Assembly: GCF_003148685.1 (NCBI RefSeq)
Contig: NZ_QGGR01000015.1
Coordinates: 124,001 to 188,000, forward strand
Direction: 5' to 3'
DNA: 64,000 nt
Origin: Actinoplanes xinjiangensis
GTDB taxonomy: Bacteria; Actinomycetota; Actinomycetes; Mycobacteriales; Micromonosporaceae
The position numbers and the translations under genes were made by a program. Positions 24,664 through 34,922 of this stretch are shown piece by piece. The notes under the pieces are model-generated. The model made no database searches, was not told the origin of the DNA, and saw only the letters and a program-made list of their open reading frames with translations. Within the stretch, counting starts at the first letter, position 1. The number at the start of each line of letters is the position of its first letter.

Positions 24664-25514
24664 TGGGTCAGAAGGTTCACCCCACCGGGTTCCGTCTCGG
24701 CATCTCCACCGACTGGAAGAGCCGCTGGTTCGCTGACAAGCTCTACAAGGACTACATCGGCGAGGACGTCAAGATCCGCCGCATGATGTCCAAGGGCCTC
24801 GAGCGCGCCGGCATCTCCAAGGTGGACATCGAGCGGACCCGTGACCGGGTCCGGGTCGACATCCACACCGCCCGGCCGGGCATCGTCATCGGCCGTAAGG
24901 GCGCGGAGGCCGACCGGATCCGCGGCGAGCTCGAGAAGCTCACCGGCAAGCAGGTCCAGCTGAACATCCTCGAGGTGAAGAGCCCCGAGTCGGACGCTCA
25001 GCTGGTGGCGCAGGGTGTTGCGGAGCAGCTGTCCTCCCGGGTCAGCTTCCGCCGCGCGATGCGCAAGGCCATGCAGTCGGCCATGAAGAACCCGATCTGC
25101 AAGGGCATCCGGGTGCAGGTCTCCGGCCGCCTCGGCGGCGCGGAGATGAGCCGCACGGAGTTCTACCGTGAGGGTCGCGTTCCGCTGCACACCCTCCGCG
25201 CCAACATCGAGTACGGCTTCTTCGAGGCCCGTACCACGTTCGGCCGGATCGGTGTGAAGGTCTGGATCTACAAGGGCGACGCCGTTCCGGGCCGTGAGGC
25301 CGTCGCGGAGGCGCCCGCGCGTCCGCGCCGTGACCGCGCGGACCGTCCCGAGCGTCCGCGTCGTGGCCGTTCCGGTTCGTCCGGCACGACCGCGGGCGGC
25401 ACCGAGGCCGGCCGGGCTGCGGCCCAGTCGCGGAGCACCGGTGACGGCGACAACGTGAACGACGCCGCGGTTGCCGCGGCTCCGGCTCCGGCCGAGACGC
25501 AGCAGGAGGGCTGA
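24663..25514 (+). CDS. rpsC: 30S ribosomal protein S3
   Basis: A 283-residue S3 at the mRNA entry channel. It begins [13 protein letters not shown]; the KH domain has [20 protein letters not shown], and the C-terminal domain has [26 protein letters not shown]. About 65 extra C-terminal residues, rich in Arg, Ala, Ser and Gly, form a disordered tail longer than in E. coli. The start overlaps the rplV stop. Confidence 0.97.
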   Translation: MGQKVHPTGFRLGISTDWKSRWFADKLYKDYIGEDVKIRRMMSKGLERAGISKVDIERTRDRVRVDIHTARPGIVIGRKGAEADRIRGELEKLTGKQVQLNILEVKSPESDAQLVAQGVAEQLSSRVSFRRAMRKAMQSAMKNPICKGIRVQVSGRLGGAEMSRTEFYREGRVPLHTLRANIEYGFFEARTTFGRIGVKVWIYKGDAVPGREAVAEAPARPRRDRADRPERPRRGRSGSSGTTAGGTEAGRAAAQSRSTGDGDNVNDAAVAAAPAPAETQQEG

Positions 25515-25517
25515 CAC

Positions 25518-25943
25518 ATGCTGATGCCGCGTAAGCCCCCCAAGGGCTTCCGTAAGCCGCATCACCCGGACCGCAGTGGCGCGTCCAAGGGTGGCAACCG
25601 GGTCGTCTTCGGTGAGTTCGGTATCCAGGCTCTCGAGCCGGCGTACGTGACGAACCGTCAGATCGAGTCGGCGCGTATCGCCATGACCCGTCACATCAAG
25701 CGTGGCGGTAAGGTCTGGATCTCGATCTTCCCGGACCAGGCTCTGACCAAGAAGCCGGCCGAAACCCGCATGGGTTCCGGTAAGGGTTCTCCGGAGTGGT
25801 GGGTGGCGAACGTCAAGCCGGGACGCATTCTCTTCGAGATGTCGTTCCCGAACGAGACGGTCGCGCGTGAGGCGATGCGCCGCGCGATCCACAAGCTCCC
25901 GATGAAGTGCCGCATCGTGACGCGCGAAGTGGGTGAAAGCTGA
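25518..25943 (+). CDS. rplP: 50S ribosomal protein L16
   Basis: A 141-residue L16, which contacts A-site tRNA and is the site of avilamycin/evernimicin resistance changes. The core is conserved: [49 protein letters not shown] and [13 protein letters not shown]. The first 20 residues ([20 protein letters not shown]) differ from the commoner MLIPRKVKHRK form. ATG 25518 is 3 bases after rpsC. Confidence 0.97.
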   Translation: MLMPRKPPKGFRKPHHPDRSGASKGGNRVVFGEFGIQALEPAYVTNRQIESARIAMTRHIKRGGKVWISIFPDQALTKKPAETRMGSGKGSPEWWVANVKPGRILFEMSFPNETVAREAMRRAIHKLPMKCRIVTREVGES

Positions 25944-26176
25944 TGGCAGCGGGCGTTAAGGCCGCCGAGCTCCGCGAGCTTCCTGACGAGGAACTCGTCG
26001 GCAAGCTGCGGGAGGCCAAGGCGGAGCTGTTCAACCTTCGTGTGCAGCGCGCGACCGGGCAGCTCGACAATCACCGTCGGCTCCAGGTCGTCCGCAAGGA
26101 CATCGCGAAGATCTACACGATCATGCGTGAGCGGGAGCTCGGTCTCTCGGTTGCGCCGGATGAGGTGACGGCATGA
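25943..26176 (+). CDS. rpmC: 50S ribosomal protein L29
   Basis: A 77-residue L29 beside the tunnel exit. [21 protein letters not shown] and [17 protein letters not shown] are the family helices. ATG 25943 overlaps the rplP stop (TGATG), and its stop overlaps rpsQ (ATGA). Confidence 0.96.
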   Translation: MAAGVKAAELRELPDEELVGKLREAKAELFNLRVQRATGQLDNHRRLQVVRKDIAKIYTIMRERELGLSVAPDEVTA

Positions 26177-26448
26177 GTGAGAACACCAGCACCGCTCCGC
26201 GCGCTCAGCGCAAGGTGCGTGACGGTCTCGTGGTCAGCGACAAGATGGACAAGACCGTCGTCGTCGAGGTCGAGGACCGTGTCAAGCACGCCCTGTACGG
26301 CAAGGTCATCCGCCGTACGCGGAAGCTGAAGGTGCACGACGAGCAGAACGCTGCCGGGGTCGGCGACCGGGTCTCGATCATGGAGACCCGTCCGCTCTCC
26401 GCCACCAAGCGGTGGCGCATCGTGGAGATCCTCGAAAAGGCCAAGTGA
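26173..26448 (+). CDS. rpsQ: 30S ribosomal protein S17
   Basis: A 91-residue S17. It has [32 protein letters not shown] in family form and [17 protein letters not shown] near the C-terminus. It is coupled to rpmC by a 4-base overlap. Confidence 0.97.
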   Translation: MSENTSTAPRAQRKVRDGLVVSDKMDKTVVVEVEDRVKHALYGKVIRRTRKLKVHDEQNAAGVGDRVSIMETRPLSATKRWRIVEILEKAK

Positions 26449-26451
26449 GTG

Positions 26452-26479
26452 CGCTGGGCCGGCTCCGGCCGGCCCAGCG
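26452..26479 (+). other. hairpin in the rpsQ-rplN spacer
   Basis: An 11-bp stem CGCTGGGCCGG/CCGGCCCAGCG with a 6-base loop, directly after the rpsQ stop and without a T-tract. It marks the S10/spc boundary, where other bacteria often have separate operons. Confidence 0.55.
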
Positions 26480-26542
26480 GACCATCGTTCCGCCAAGCTT
26501 CGGGCCTGTGGCCCGGAGAACTGGCAGACATAGGAGACAGAC

Positions 26543-26911
26543 GTGATCCAGCAGGAGTCGCGACTGCGCGTCGCCGACAACACGGGTGCCCGGGAGATCC
26601 TGTGCATCCGGGTGCTCGGTGGCTCCGGTCGCCGTTACGCGAGCATCGGCGACGTCATCGTGGCCACGGTCAAGGACGCCATTCCGGGTGCCGGTGTGAA
26701 GAAGGGCGACGTCGTCAAGGCGGTCGTCGTTCGCACCGCCAAGGAGCGGCGCCGTCCGGACGGCTCGTACATCCGTTTCGACGAGAACGCCGCCGTCATC
26801 ATCAAGGACGGTGGGGACCCCCGCGGTACCCGCATCTTCGGCCCGGTCGGGCGCGAGCTGCGCGACAAGCGGTTCATGAAGATCATCAGCCTGGCGCCGG
26901 AGGTGCTCTGA
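26543..26911 (+). CDS. rplN: 50S ribosomal protein L14
   Basis: A 122-residue L14 at the subunit interface (bridge B8, RsfS binding). Landmarks are [61 protein letters not shown] and [14 protein letters not shown] in family order. GTG 26543 follows AGGAGAC. It starts the spc part of the cluster. Confidence 0.97.
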   Translation: MIQQESRLRVADNTGAREILCIRVLGGSGRRYASIGDVIVATVKDAIPGAGVKKGDVVKAVVVRTAKERRRPDGSYIRFDENAAVIIKDGGDPRGTRIFGPVGRELRDKRFMKIISLAPEVL

Positions 26912-26913
26912 CC

Positions 26914-27228
26914 GTGAAGATCAAGAAGGGCGACACGGTCGTCGTCATCGCCGGTAAGGACAAGGGCGCCAAGGGTAAGGTCATCGCGGCCTACCCGACG
27001 CGAGACAAGGTCCTGGTCGAGGGCGTCAACCGGATCAAGAAGCACGAGCGCATCCGTACGAACCAGCGCGGTTCGAAGACCGGTGGCATCGTCACCCAGG
27101 AAGCCGCCATCCACATCTCGAACGTGCAGGTGCTGGACGGCGACGGCAAGCCGACTCGCATCGGTTACAAGATTGACGAGAACGGCAACAAGGTCCGGAT
27201 CGCGCGCACGACCGGTAAGGAACTCTGA
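26914..27228 (+). CDS. rplX: 50S ribosomal protein L24
   Basis: A 104-residue L24, an early 50S assembly factor. A KOW motif ([21 protein letters not shown]) is followed by [13 protein letters not shown] and [14 protein letters not shown] 26914 lies 2 bases after rplN, and the stop overlaps rplE (TGATG). Confidence 0.97.
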   Translation: MKIKKGDTVVVIAGKDKGAKGKVIAAYPTRDKVLVEGVNRIKKHERIRTNQRGSKTGGIVTQEAAIHISNVQVLDGDGKPTRIGYKIDENGNKVRIARTTGKEL

Positions 27229-27797
27229 TGACTGCCGCTACCGAAGCGAAGACGCTGCCGCGTCTCAAGCAGAAGTACCGCTCTGAGGTCGTGCCGGCCA
27301 TCCAGGAGCAGTTCAAGTACGCCAACCCGATGCAGACGCCCGGTCTTGTCAAGATCGTCGTTAACATGGGTGTCGGCGAGGCTGCCCGGGACGCCAAGCT
27401 GATCGACGGCGCGGTCCGCGATCTGACCACCATCACCGGTCAGAAGCCGCTGGTCCGCCGGGCGACCAAGTCCATCGCGCAGTTCAAGCTGCGCGAGGGC
27501 ATGCCGATCGGCGCGAAGGTCACCCTCCGGGGCGACCGGATGTGGGAGTTCCTGGACCGGCTGCTGTCCATCTCGCTGCCGCGTATCCGTGACTTCCGCG
27601 GCCTCGACGGTCGGAAGCTGGACGGCCACGGTAACTACACCTTCGGTCTGACCGAGCAGTCGGTGTTCCACGAGATCGATCAGGACAAGATCGATCGGCC
27701 GCGGGGCATGGACATCACCGTGGTCACCACCGCCTCGACCGACGACGAGGGCCGGGCGCTGCTCAAGCTCCTCGGCTTCCCGTTCAAGGAGAACTGA
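27228..27797 (+). CDS. rplE: 50S ribosomal protein L5
   Basis: A 189-residue L5, which binds 5S rRNA and P-site tRNA. It has [45 protein letters not shown], and [11 protein letters not shown] 27228 overlaps the rplX stop. Confidence 0.97.
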   Translation: MTAATEAKTLPRLKQKYRSEVVPAIQEQFKYANPMQTPGLVKIVVNMGVGEAARDAKLIDGAVRDLTTITGQKPLVRRATKSIAQFKLREGMPIGAKVTLRGDRMWEFLDRLLSISLPRIRDFRGLDGRKLDGHGNYTFGLTEQSVFHEIDQDKIDRPRGMDITVVTTASTDDEGRALLKLLGFPFKEN

Positions 27798-27799
27798 GC

Positions 27800-27985
27800 A
27801 TGGCTAAGAAGGCGCTGATCATCAAGGCGGCCGCGAAGCCGAAGTTCGCCGTGCGTGCCTACACCCGCTGCCAGAAGTGCGGGCGTCCGCACTCGGTCTA
27901 CCGCAAGTTCGGCCTGTGCCGCGTTTGCGTGCGGGATATGGCCCACCGTGGTGAGCTCCCCGGCGTGTCCAAGGCCTCCTGGTAA
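27800..27985 (+). CDS. rpsN: 30S ribosomal protein S14, zinc-binding type
   Basis: A 61-residue S14 (type Z). Two intact cysteine pairs (C-Q-K-C and C-R-V-C) form the zinc ribbon, and the family end is [10 protein letters not shown]. The short zinc form is the usual one inside the spc operon; the longer zinc-free form, if present, would lie elsewhere. ATG 27800 is 2 bases after rplE. Confidence 0.97.
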   Translation: MAKKALIIKAAAKPKFAVRAYTRCQKCGRPHSVYRKFGLCRVCVRDMAHRGELPGVSKASW

Positions 27986-27996
27986 CTTTCCGCCCC

Positions 27997-28017
27997 GGCC
28001 CGCCCTCGTGGCGGGCC
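27997..28017 (+). other. hairpin in the rpsN-rpsH spacer
   Basis: An 8-bp stem GGCCCGCC/GGCGGGCC with a CTCGT loop, in a 116-base gap with nothing else visible. Confidence 0.45.
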
Positions 28018-28101
28018 ATCAGGCGGACCCGAATGTAATGCCGCTTCGCCGTAGGCCTGAGTTCACTCGGGAACCCCGGCGAGAAAGGTTGACGAATACC
28101 C

Positions 28102-28509
28102 ATGACGATGACGGACCCGATCGCAGACATGCTCACGCGTCTGCGTAACGCCAACCAGGCGTACCACGACAAGGTGACGATGCCCTACTCGAAGATCAAG
28201 GCGAACATCGCCGAGGTCCTCAAGGCCGAGGGTTACATCGCCGCGTGGACGTCTGAGGAGCCCGAGGAGGGCGCGGTCGGCAAGCGTCTGGTCGTTGAGC
28301 TCAAGTACGGCCAGAACCGCGAGCGCAGCCTCGCCGGCATCAAGCGCGTCTCGAAGCCGGGCCTGCGGGTTTACGCCAAGTCCGACGAGCTGCCGCGCGT
28401 GCTCGGTGGTCTCGGTGTCGCGATCATTTCGACGTCCCAGGGACTGCTGACCGACAAGCAGGCCCGCAAGCGGAGCGTTGGCGGGGAAGTCCTCGCCTTC
28501 GTCTGGTAA
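28102..28509 (+). CDS. rpsH: 30S ribosomal protein S8
   Basis: A 135-residue S8, a primary 16S rRNA binder and in E. coli the spc operon repressor. It has [36 protein letters not shown] and the C-terminal [26 protein letters not shown]. The start is ATG 28102 or ATG 28108, two codons apart; GAGAAAGG lies upstream. Confidence 0.97.
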   Translation: MTMTDPIADMLTRLRNANQAYHDKVTMPYSKIKANIAEVLKAEGYIAAWTSEEPEEGAVGKRLVVELKYGQNRERSLAGIKRVSKPGLRVYAKSDELPRVLGGLGVAIISTSQGLLTDKQARKRSVGGEVLAFVW

Positions 28510-28523
28510 CTGGAGACTTAGAC

Positions 28524-29063
28524 ATGTCGCGAATCGGACGTAAGTCGATCCCGGTCCCGGCCGGCGTCGACGTCAACATCACGGGCCAGACCGTCAAGGT
28601 CAAAGGCCCCAAGGGCGAGCTCTCGCACACCGTCGCCGAGCCGATCACGGTCGCGCAGGACGGCGGCGAGCTGGTCGTCAACCGGCCCAACGACGAGCGC
28701 AAGGCCAAGGAACTGCACGGCCTCTCTCGTACCCTGGTCGCCAACATGATCGTCGGCGTCACCGAGGGCTACAAGAAGGTGCTGGAGATCAACGGCACCG
28801 GTTACCGCGTCACCGCCAAGGGCAAGGACCTGGAGTTCGCTCTGGGCTTCTCGCACCCGGTGGTCGTGGTTCCCCCGGCCGGCATCACGTTCTCGGTCGA
28901 GAAGCCGACCCAGTTCACTGTCACCGGTATCGACAAGCAGCTGGTGGGCGAGGTCTCCGCGAACATTCGCAAGATCCGTCCGCCGGAGCCCTACAAGGGC
29001 AAGGGCGTCAAGTACCAGGGTGAGGTCATCCGCCGCAAGGCTGGAAAGGCAGGTAAGAAGTGA
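28524..29063 (+). CDS. rplF: 50S ribosomal protein L6
   Basis: A 179-residue L6 near the factor-binding site. It has [47 protein letters not shown] and the C-terminal [16 protein letters not shown] 28524 follows GGAGA. The stop overlaps rplR (GTGA). Confidence 0.97.
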   Translation: MSRIGRKSIPVPAGVDVNITGQTVKVKGPKGELSHTVAEPITVAQDGGELVVNRPNDERKAKELHGLSRTLVANMIVGVTEGYKKVLEINGTGYRVTAKGKDLEFALGFSHPVVVVPPAGITFSVEKPTQFTVTGIDKQLVGEVSANIRKIRPPEPYKGKGVKYQGEVIRRKAGKAGKK

Positions 29064-29455
29064 CCGCCACGCTGCTCAAGCGCCGCAACGGCGGCGGTGT
29101 TGCCGCCAAGCGTGCCGTCGGCAAGGCGCGTCGGCACTTCCGGGTCCGCAAGAACGTCAGTGGTACGGCCGAGCGTCCCCGCCTGGTCGTCACCCGGTCC
29201 GCGCGCCACATCAGCGCGCAGATCATCGACGACCTCAAGGGCCACACGCTGGCTTCGGCCTCGACGCTGGACACCTCGATCCGGGGTGCCGAGGGCGACA
29301 AGACCGCGCTGTCCGGCAAGGTCGGTGCTCTGCTCGCCGAGCGTGCCAAGGCCGCGGGGATTTCCAAGGTCGTCTTCGACCGGGGTGGCAACAAGTACGC
29401 GGGGCGGATCGCCGCGCTCGCGGACGCCGCTCGCGAAGCCGGACTCGAGTTCTAG
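29060..29455 (+). CDS. rplR: 50S ribosomal protein L18
   Basis: A 131-residue L18 that binds 5S rRNA. It has [35 protein letters not shown] and [26 protein letters not shown] in family order. GTG 29060 overlaps the rplF stop by 4 bases. Confidence 0.97.
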   Translation: MTATLLKRRNGGGVAAKRAVGKARRHFRVRKNVSGTAERPRLVVTRSARHISAQIIDDLKGHTLASASTLDTSIRGAEGDKTALSGKVGALLAERAKAAGISKVVFDRGGNKYAGRIAALADAAREAGLEF

Positions 29456-29468
29456 GAGGAATTGACCA

Positions 29469-30092
29469 ATGCCTGGTCAGCAGCGCCGAGGCGGCGGGTC
29501 CGGCGGTAACACCGAGGGTGGCAACCGCCGGGACAACCGTCGCGAGGGCGGCCGCGGTAACGCGCCCGTCGAGAAGACCCCGCATCTTGAGCGGGTCGTC
29601 GCTATCAACCGTGTCGCGAAGGTCGTCAAGGGTGGTCGTCGCTTCAGCTTCACCGCCCTGGTGATCGTCGGCGACGGTGACGGCACCGTCGGTATCGGCT
29701 ACGGAAAGGCCAAGGAGGTGCCCGCGGCGATCGCCAAGGGCGTCGAGGAGGCCAAGAAGCACTTCTTCAAGGTCCCGCGGATCGGTGCGACCATTCCGCA
29801 CCCGATCACCGGCGAGGCCGCCGCGGGTGTCGTCCTGCTCAAGCCGGCTTCCGCTGGTACCGGCGTCATCGCCGGTGGCCCGGTGCGTGCCGTCCTGGAG
29901 TGCGCCGGCATCCACGACATCCTCTCGAAGAGCCTCGGCTCGTCGAACCCGATCAACATCGTGCACGCGACGGTGGCCGCTCTGAAGGGCCTCGAGTCCC
30001 CGGAGATGGTCGCGAAGCGTCGCGGTCTGCCGGTCGAGGATGTGGCGCCGGCCGCCATGCTGGCGGCGCGTGCGGAAGCGGCGGTGCACTGA
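29469..30092 (+). CDS. rpsE: 30S ribosomal protein S5
   Basis: A 207-residue S5, involved in decoding fidelity and mRNA entry. A Gly/Arg/Asn-rich N-terminal extension of about 40 residues precedes [36 protein letters not shown] and [16 protein letters not shown] 29469 follows AGGAGGAA. The stop overlaps rpmD (TGATG). Confidence 0.97.
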   Translation: MPGQQRRGGGSGGNTEGGNRRDNRREGGRGNAPVEKTPHLERVVAINRVAKVVKGGRRFSFTALVIVGDGDGTVGIGYGKAKEVPAAIAKGVEEAKKHFFKVPRIGATIPHPITGEAAAGVVLLKPASAGTGVIAGGPVRAVLECAGIHDILSKSLGSSNPINIVHATVAALKGLESPEMVAKRRGLPVEDVAPAAMLAARAEAAVH

Positions 30093-30274
30093 TGGCGCGC
30101 TTGAAGGTCACCCAGATCCGGTCCGGAATCGGCCGTAAGCAGAACCAGCGGGACTCCCTGCGGTCGCTCGGGCTGAAGCGGATCAACGATGTGGTGGTCA
30201 AGGAGGACCGCCCCGAGATTCGGGGCATGATCTTCGCGGTGAACCACCTCGTCAATGTCGAGGAGGTCGAGTAA
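30092..30274 (+). CDS. rpmD: 50S ribosomal protein L30
   Basis: A 60-residue L30. It has [20 protein letters not shown] and [10 protein letters not shown]. It starts on the rpsE stop and is followed by rplO with no spacer (TAAATG). Confidence 0.97.
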   Translation: MARLKVTQIRSGIGRKQNQRDSLRSLGLKRINDVVVKEDRPEIRGMIFAVNHLVNVEEVE

Positions 30275-30724
30275 ATGGCGATCAAGGTTCACCACCTGCG
30301 TCCGGCACCCGGAGCGAAGACCGCCAAGACCCGCGTGGGTCGTGGTGAGGGCTCCAAGGGCAAGACCGCCGGTCGCGGTACCAAGGGCACGGGTGCCCGT
30401 AAGAACACCCCGGCGTCGTTCGAGGGTGGGCAGATGCCCATCCACATGCGCCTGCCGAAGGTCAAGGGTCTGGGCAACCGGCCCCGTAACAAGGTCGTCT
30501 TCCAGGTCGTGAACCTGGACCGGCTCGCCGAGCTGTTCCCCAACGGCGGCTCGGTCGGTCCGGCGGAGCTGGTCCAGGCCGGCGCCGTCCGCAAGGGACA
30601 GCCGGTCAAGGTGCTGGGCTCGGGCGAGCTGGGCGGCGTTGCGCTGACCATCTCGGCGCACGCGTTCAGCGAGTCGGCCAAAGAGAAGATCGCTGCTGCC
30701 GGTGGCTCCGTCACCGAGCTGTAG
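30275..30724 (+). CDS. rplO: 50S ribosomal protein L15
   Basis: A 149-residue L15. It has the Gly-rich N-terminal [33 protein letters not shown] and [11 protein letters not shown] 30275 abuts the rpmD stop. A strong terminator follows at once, so the S10-spc transcript ends here and secY is expressed separately. Confidence 0.97.
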   Translation: MAIKVHHLRPAPGAKTAKTRVGRGEGSKGKTAGRGTKGTGARKNTPASFEGGQMPIHMRLPKVKGLGNRPRNKVVFQVVNLDRLAELFPNGGSVGPAELVQAGAVRKGQPVKVLGSGELGGVALTISAHAFSESAKEKIAAAGGSVTEL

Positions 30725-30739
30725 GGCGTGATGCGGTAA

Positions 30740-30778
30740 GAGGCCGCGGTCCGGGTTTCCCCGGACCGCGGCCTCTTC
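30740..30778 (+). terminator. terminator of the S10-spc operon
   Basis: A 16-bp GC-rich perfect stem (30740-30755 with 30760-30775), loop TTTC, then CTTCCGTTG. It is very stable, but the T-tract is weak. Confidence 0.85.
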
Positions 30779-31187
30779 CGTTGTGGCGGTGGCGTAAACG
30801 GCCCTGTGCGGCGCGTGAGGCCACGATTGCGCTCGGGACGCTTCGTGATGCACGGGCGGCCTCAAAGTGCCGTGGCGACCGTTTCAGGGCCGTCGGTACG
30901 CCCGAATCGACGCAAGACAGTGCTTGTCCTCGATGGAAGCGGGCTGTGTTCCGGCCCGTGACGTAGGGTGGGACAGGCATTCCGATCGACGCGCAAGCAA
31001 CCGGTTCAGCCACGAAGCCGGACACTTGTGTTGTACTGGGACATCGGCCCAAGCGATGCCGCTGGTTGCGCTCTCGGCCTTGCTGATACAGTGCTCCGCT
31101 GGCGGCCTCTATGGCTGTCCAATGATGTGTGCCCGAAGTTCCGGGATTACCGCAACCCAGAGTGTGGCGACCACGCAGGAGGATCAG
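30779..31187 (+). promoter_or_regulatory. rplO-secY intergenic region with candidate secY promoter
   Basis: About 410 bases without a supportable gene. TACAGT at 31087-31092 is a candidate -10, with TTGCGC (31066-31071) 15 bases upstream, a short spacer. AGGAGG at 31177-31182 is the secY ribosome binding site. The part before 31060 shows no motif I recognise. Confidence 0.35.
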
Positions 31188-32528
31188 TTGTTGTCCGCCT
31201 TCACGAGTGCGCTTCGGACGCCTGACCTGCGGAAGAAGCTGCTCTTTACGGTAGCGATCGTAGGGATCTACCGTCTCGGTGCCACATTGCCCAGCCCTGG
31301 CGTGTCTTACGCCAACGTTCGGGCCTGCCTCAAGCTGACCGAGTCGGCTAACAACGACCTGCTCAACCTGCTGAACCTCTTCTCCGGCGGTGCGCTGCTC
31401 CAGCTCTCCGTCTTCGCGCTGGGCATCATGCCGTACATCACGGCGTCGATCATCCTTCAGCTGCTCACCGTGGTCATTCCGCGCCTCGAGCAGCTGCGCA
31501 AGGAGGGCCAGTCCGGCCAGGCGAAGATCACGCAGTACACCCGGTACCTGACGCTCGGCCTGGCGGTTCTGCAGGCCTCGGCGTTCGTGGCGCTGGCGCG
31601 GACCGGTCAGCTGTTCAACGGCCTGTGCGACCAGAACGACCCGACGTACCAGATCATCCCCGAGAGCACCGGCATCCCGGTGTGGCTCACGCTGAGCGTG
31701 CTCGTGCTGACGATGACCGCCGGCACCGGTGTGGTCATGTGGCTCGGCGAGCTGATCACCGACCGGGGTGTCGGCAACGGCATGTCCGTCCTGATCTTCA
31801 CCTCGATCGCGGCCCGCCTCCCCGGCGAGGGCTGGAGCATCAAGGAGTCGAGCGGCACCGGCAAGTTCATGCTCGTGCTCGCCCTGGTCCTGGTCATCAT
31901 CGCGCTGGTGGTCTTCATCGAGCAGGCGCAGCGCCGGATTCCGGTCCAGTACGCGAAGCGCATGATCGGCCGGCGGATGTACGGCGGTACCTCGACCTAC
32001 ATCCCGCTCAAGGTGAACCAGGCGGGTGTCGTCCCGGTCATCTTCGCCTCGTCGCTGCTCTACCTGCCGCAGCTGTACCTGCAGTTCTTCGACAAGAACA
32101 CCCTCAAGCCGTACCAGGTCTGGATTCAGAACAACCTGGCCGACCCGGTCAACCCGCTGTACATCGGCGTGATGTTCCTGCTGATCATCTTCTTCACGTA
32201 CTTCTACGTGTCGATCACGTTCAACCCGACCGAGGTCGCGGAGAACATGAAGAAGTACGGTGGGTTCGTGCCGGGTATCCGCCCGGGCAAGCCGACCGCC
32301 GACTACCTGGACTTCATCCTCAGCAGGATCACCCTGCCGGGCGCCCTGTACCTTGGCCTGATCTCGGTCATGCCGAACTTCTTCTTCATCTGGCTGAATC
32401 AGCAGCAGTACCAGAACTTCCCGTTCGGTGGTGTCGCGGTGCTGATCATGGTGGGTGTGGGTCTGGAGACGGTGAAGCAGATCGAGAGCCAACTCATGCA
32501 GCGGAACTACGAAGGGTTCCTCCGGTAG
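31188..32528 (+). CDS. secY: preprotein translocase subunit SecY
   Basis: A SecY of about 446 residues with ten transmembrane segments, the pore of the Sec translocon. It has YRLGATLPSPGVSY near the start, FSGGALLQLSVFALGIMPYITASI, the plug region, and the conserved QAQRRIPVQYAKR loop. The start is TTG 31188, five bases after AGGAGG; the next codon is also TTG and could be used. The open frame extends further upstream, but that part has no SecY similarity. It is followed by adk and map, as is usual. Confidence 0.96.
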   Translation: MLSAFTSALRTPDLRKKLLFTVAIVGIYRLGATLPSPGVSYANVRACLKLTESANNDLLNLLNLFSGGALLQLSVFALGIMPYITASIILQLLTVVIPRLEQLRKEGQSGQAKITQYTRYLTLGLAVLQASAFVALARTGQLFNGLCDQNDPTYQIIPESTGIPVWLTLSVLVLTMTAGTGVVMWLGELITDRGVGNGMSVLIFTSIAARLPGEGWSIKESSGTGKFMLVLALVLVIIALVVFIEQAQRRIPVQYAKRMIGRRMYGGTSTYIPLKVNQAGVVPVIFASSLLYLPQLYLQFFDKNTLKPYQVWIQNNLADPVNPLYIGVMFLLIIFFTYFYVSITFNPTEVAENMKKYGGFVPGIRPGKPTADYLDFILSRITLPGALYLGLISVMPNFFFIWLNQQQYQNFPFGGVAVLIMVGVGLETVKQIESQLMQRNYEGFLR

Positions 32529-32602
32529 TGGGTACGCAGGGCCGGGGGGCTCTGGCGTCGACGGTGGGCGTGGTTCTTCCTGACCGAAGCGAGGCGATGT
32601 AG

Positions 32603-33256
32603 GTGCGGCTGGTACTGGTGGGCCCTCCGGGGGCCGGCAAGGGGACCCAGGCTGAGTTCATCGCCGCCCATCTCGCCGTACCGAAGATCTCGACCGGGGA
32701 CATCTTCCGGGCGAACGTGTCGCAGGGGACGCCGCTGGGCGTCGAGGCCAAGCGCTACATGGACGCCGGGCAGCTGGTCCCGGACGAGGTCACCATCAAC
32801 ATGGTCCGGGACCGGCTCGCCGAGCCGGACGCGGGTGACGGCTTCCTGCTGGACGGCTTCCCGCGTACCGTGCCGCAGGCTTCGGCCCTGGACAAGCTCC
32901 TGGCCGACCTGGGCACCGCGCTGGACCTGGTGATGGAACTCGTGGTCGACGACGACGAGGTCATCCGCCGGCTGTCCGGCCGGCGCACCTGCCGTGGTTG
33001 CGGAAAGATCTGGCACGTCGAGTTCGACCCGACGAGCAAAGAGAACATCTGCGACCGCTGCGGCAGCGATCTGTTCCAGCGCGACGACGACAAGGCCGAG
33101 ACCATCGGCAACCGCCTCGTCGAGTACGCGGACAAGACCGCGCCCCTGGTCGACTTCTACGGCGCTCAGGGCAAGCTGGTGGGGATCGACGCCACCGGCC
33201 CGGTCGAGGACGTCACCGTCCGCGCGATCGACGCCCTGCGGTCGTACGGCGGCTGA
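32603..33256 (+). CDS. adk: adenylate kinase
   Basis: A 217-residue enzyme (ATP + AMP to 2 ADP). The P-loop GPPGAGKGT is at residues 7-15, followed by [10 protein letters not shown], the AMP-site DGFPRT and a LID domain with two cysteine pairs (C-R-G-C and C-D-R-C), i.e. the zinc-bearing long-LID type. The start is GTG 32603; GCGAGG lies 8 bases upstream. It lies between secY and map in the conserved order. Confidence 0.97.
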   Translation: MRLVLVGPPGAGKGTQAEFIAAHLAVPKISTGDIFRANVSQGTPLGVEAKRYMDAGQLVPDEVTINMVRDRLAEPDAGDGFLLDGFPRTVPQASALDKLLADLGTALDLVMELVVDDDEVIRRLSGRRTCRGCGKIWHVEFDPTSKENICDRCGSDLFQRDDDKAETIGNRLVEYADKTAPLVDFYGAQGKLVGIDATGPVEDVTVRAIDALRSYGG

Positions 33257-33342
33257 CCCGCACCACAGAGACGTACCGACGCCGCCCCGGGTGCACCCCG
33301 GGGCGGCTCCATGTCCAGAACCAGAGAGTTAGGCTCACCGCC

Positions 33343-34176
33343 ATGCGCCGCCAAGAGCTGAACATTCAGCTGAAGACGCCCGAGCAGATCGAGTTGATGC
33401 GGGCGGCCGGCCTGGTCGTCCTGGCGGCACTGGACGCGATGCGCGCGGCGGTCGCCCCCGGCGTCTCCACCGGCGATCTGGACGCGATCGCCGAGAAGGT
33501 GATCCGTGACGCGGGCGCGGTCCCGTCGTTCAAGGGCTATCACGGCTTCCCGGCGTCGATCTGCGCCTCGGTGAACGAGCAGGTCGTGCACGGCATCCCG
33601 AGCACCGACCAGGTGCTGCGGGAGGGTGACCTGATCTCCCTGGACTGCGGTGCCGTCCTGAACGGCTGGCACGGCGACTCGGCGATCACCGTCGGCGTCG
33701 GCGAGACCGATCCGGCGCTGCTGCGGATGGCCGAGGTGGCCGAGGAGGCGATGTGGGCCGGGATTGCGGCGGCGGCCCGGGGCATCCTCAACGGGCGGGG
33801 CAAGCAGACCGACATCTCGTTCAACATCGAGCGGTCGATCCGTAAGGCCGGACGGTACGGGATCGTGGACGGCTACGGCGGCCACGGCATCGGCACCGAG
33901 ATGCACCAGGACCCGCACATCCTCAACCACGGCAAGCCGGGCCGCGGGATCAAGCTCCAGCCGGGTCTCGCCCTGGCCATCGAGCCGATGATCACGATGG
34001 GCTCTCCGCGCACCGTGGAGCTGGAGGACGGCTGGACCGTGGTGACCCGGGACAACTCGTTCGCGGCACACGTCGAGCACACCATGGCGCTGCTGGAGGA
34101 CGGGGTGTGGGTGACCACCGCGGCGGACGGCGGCCGGGCCCGCCTGGGCGATCTGGTGACCGCGCGTCAGCCATAG
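33343..34176 (+). CDS. map: methionine aminopeptidase, type I
   Basis: A 277-residue metalloprotease that removes N-terminal Met. Metal ligands are visible in order: the two Asp of SLDCGAVLNGWHGDSA, His in GHGIGTEMHQDPHI, Glu in IEPMITMG and Glu in HVEHTMAL. SVNEQVVHGIP is also conserved. ATG 33343 follows AGAGAGTTAGG. The N-terminal Zn/SH3-like extension of some actinobacterial MetAPs is absent. Confidence 0.96.
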   Translation: MRRQELNIQLKTPEQIELMRAAGLVVLAALDAMRAAVAPGVSTGDLDAIAEKVIRDAGAVPSFKGYHGFPASICASVNEQVVHGIPSTDQVLREGDLISLDCGAVLNGWHGDSAITVGVGETDPALLRMAEVAEEAMWAGIAAAARGILNGRGKQTDISFNIERSIRKAGRYGIVDGYGGHGIGTEMHQDPHILNHGKPGRGIKLQPGLALAIEPMITMGSPRTVELEDGWTVVTRDNSFAAHVEHTMALLEDGVWVTTAADGGRARLGDLVTARQP

Positions 34177-34182
34177 GCGTCG

Positions 34183-34398
34183 ATGGCACGACCCTGCCAT
34201 GCTGTCACGCATGGCGCAGCCGGGACGGACCGGCGGCAGGGTCCTGCGTTCCCCGGCATTCTGGCGGTTTTCGTGGTCTGCACGGTGCTGTGGGCGATGG
34301 GCAGTCCCGGGTCGGGGGAGTGGCATCACTTCTGGCCGGGCTGGGTGTTGAATCCCGGCGGTGCTCGCTCTTCAGGCACACTTCAGGGACCGCGGTAA
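34183..34398 (+). pseudogene. possible remnant of a 2TM/DUF1707-type membrane protein
   Basis: A 71-codon frame contains one hydrophobic helix (ILAVFVVCTVLWAMG) followed by SGEWHHFWPGWVLNPGGA. The FWPxWV pattern after a helix is typical of the second half of small 2TM domains, often C-terminal in DUF1707 proteins. The expected first half and second helix are absent. It may be a degraded copy, or a short real protein with a later start. The surrounding 34399-34473 stretch shows nothing else. Confidence 0.35.
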
Positions 34399-34473
34399 AC
34401 GAGGCCACTGAGACGGATATGGTCGAGATGTCCGTCCAGAACACGCCCGACAGCGGGTTACGGAACCCTCGGT

Positions 34474-34502
34474 TTGGCGTCGCTGTTACGGGCGCGTAGA
34501 CT
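34474..34502 (+). promoter_or_regulatory. promoter of infA-rpmJ-rpsM and the alpha operon
   Basis: TTGGCG (34474-34479) and TAGACT (34497-34502) have an exact 17-base spacer, 146 bases upstream of infA. Confidence 0.65.
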
Positions 34503-34647
34503 GGCTCGCTGGCGCGTAGCGTCCACTCCTTCATGTCCTCAAGCGCTTCGAGGACGGGTCGGAGCCGCGGCTGGTTCGGGTCTTTTCGACCCGGATGTGA
34601 CGTTACGAAAGCCTGCCCCAAGAACCCGATGTCAGGTAGCGGAGGAC

Positions 34648-34869
34648 ATGCCAAAGAAAGACGGAGCCATCGAGATCGAAGGCCGTGTGATCGAGCCACT
34701 GCCGAACGCAATGTTCCGCGTTGAGCTCGCCAATGGTCACAGGGTCCTGGCACACATCTCCGGGAAGATGCGCCAGCACTACATCCGCATCCTTCCCGAG
34801 GACAGGGTCGTCGTCGAGCTGTCGCCGTACGACCTGACCCGTGGGCGCATCGTCTACCGCTACAAGTAA
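34648..34869 (+). CDS. infA: translation initiation factor IF-1
   Basis: A 73-residue S1/OB-fold protein that blocks the A site during initiation. It has [44 protein letters not shown] and [14 protein letters not shown] 34648 follows GGAGGA. It is the first gene of the alpha-operon transcript. Confidence 0.98.
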   Translation: MPKKDGAIEIEGRVIEPLPNAMFRVELANGHRVLAHISGKMRQHYIRILPEDRVVVELSPYDLTRGRIVYRYK

Positions 34870-34922
34870 GCCGGAGTCGCGGGGATCTTCCCATCCCGTC
34901 TGACTGAGAGTTAAGGCAAACC

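Noticed and set aside
30867-31187. N-terminal extension of SecY by over 100 residues
   Set aside because: The upstream part has no SecY similarity or helix pattern, while TTG 31188 has AGGAGG at the right distance.
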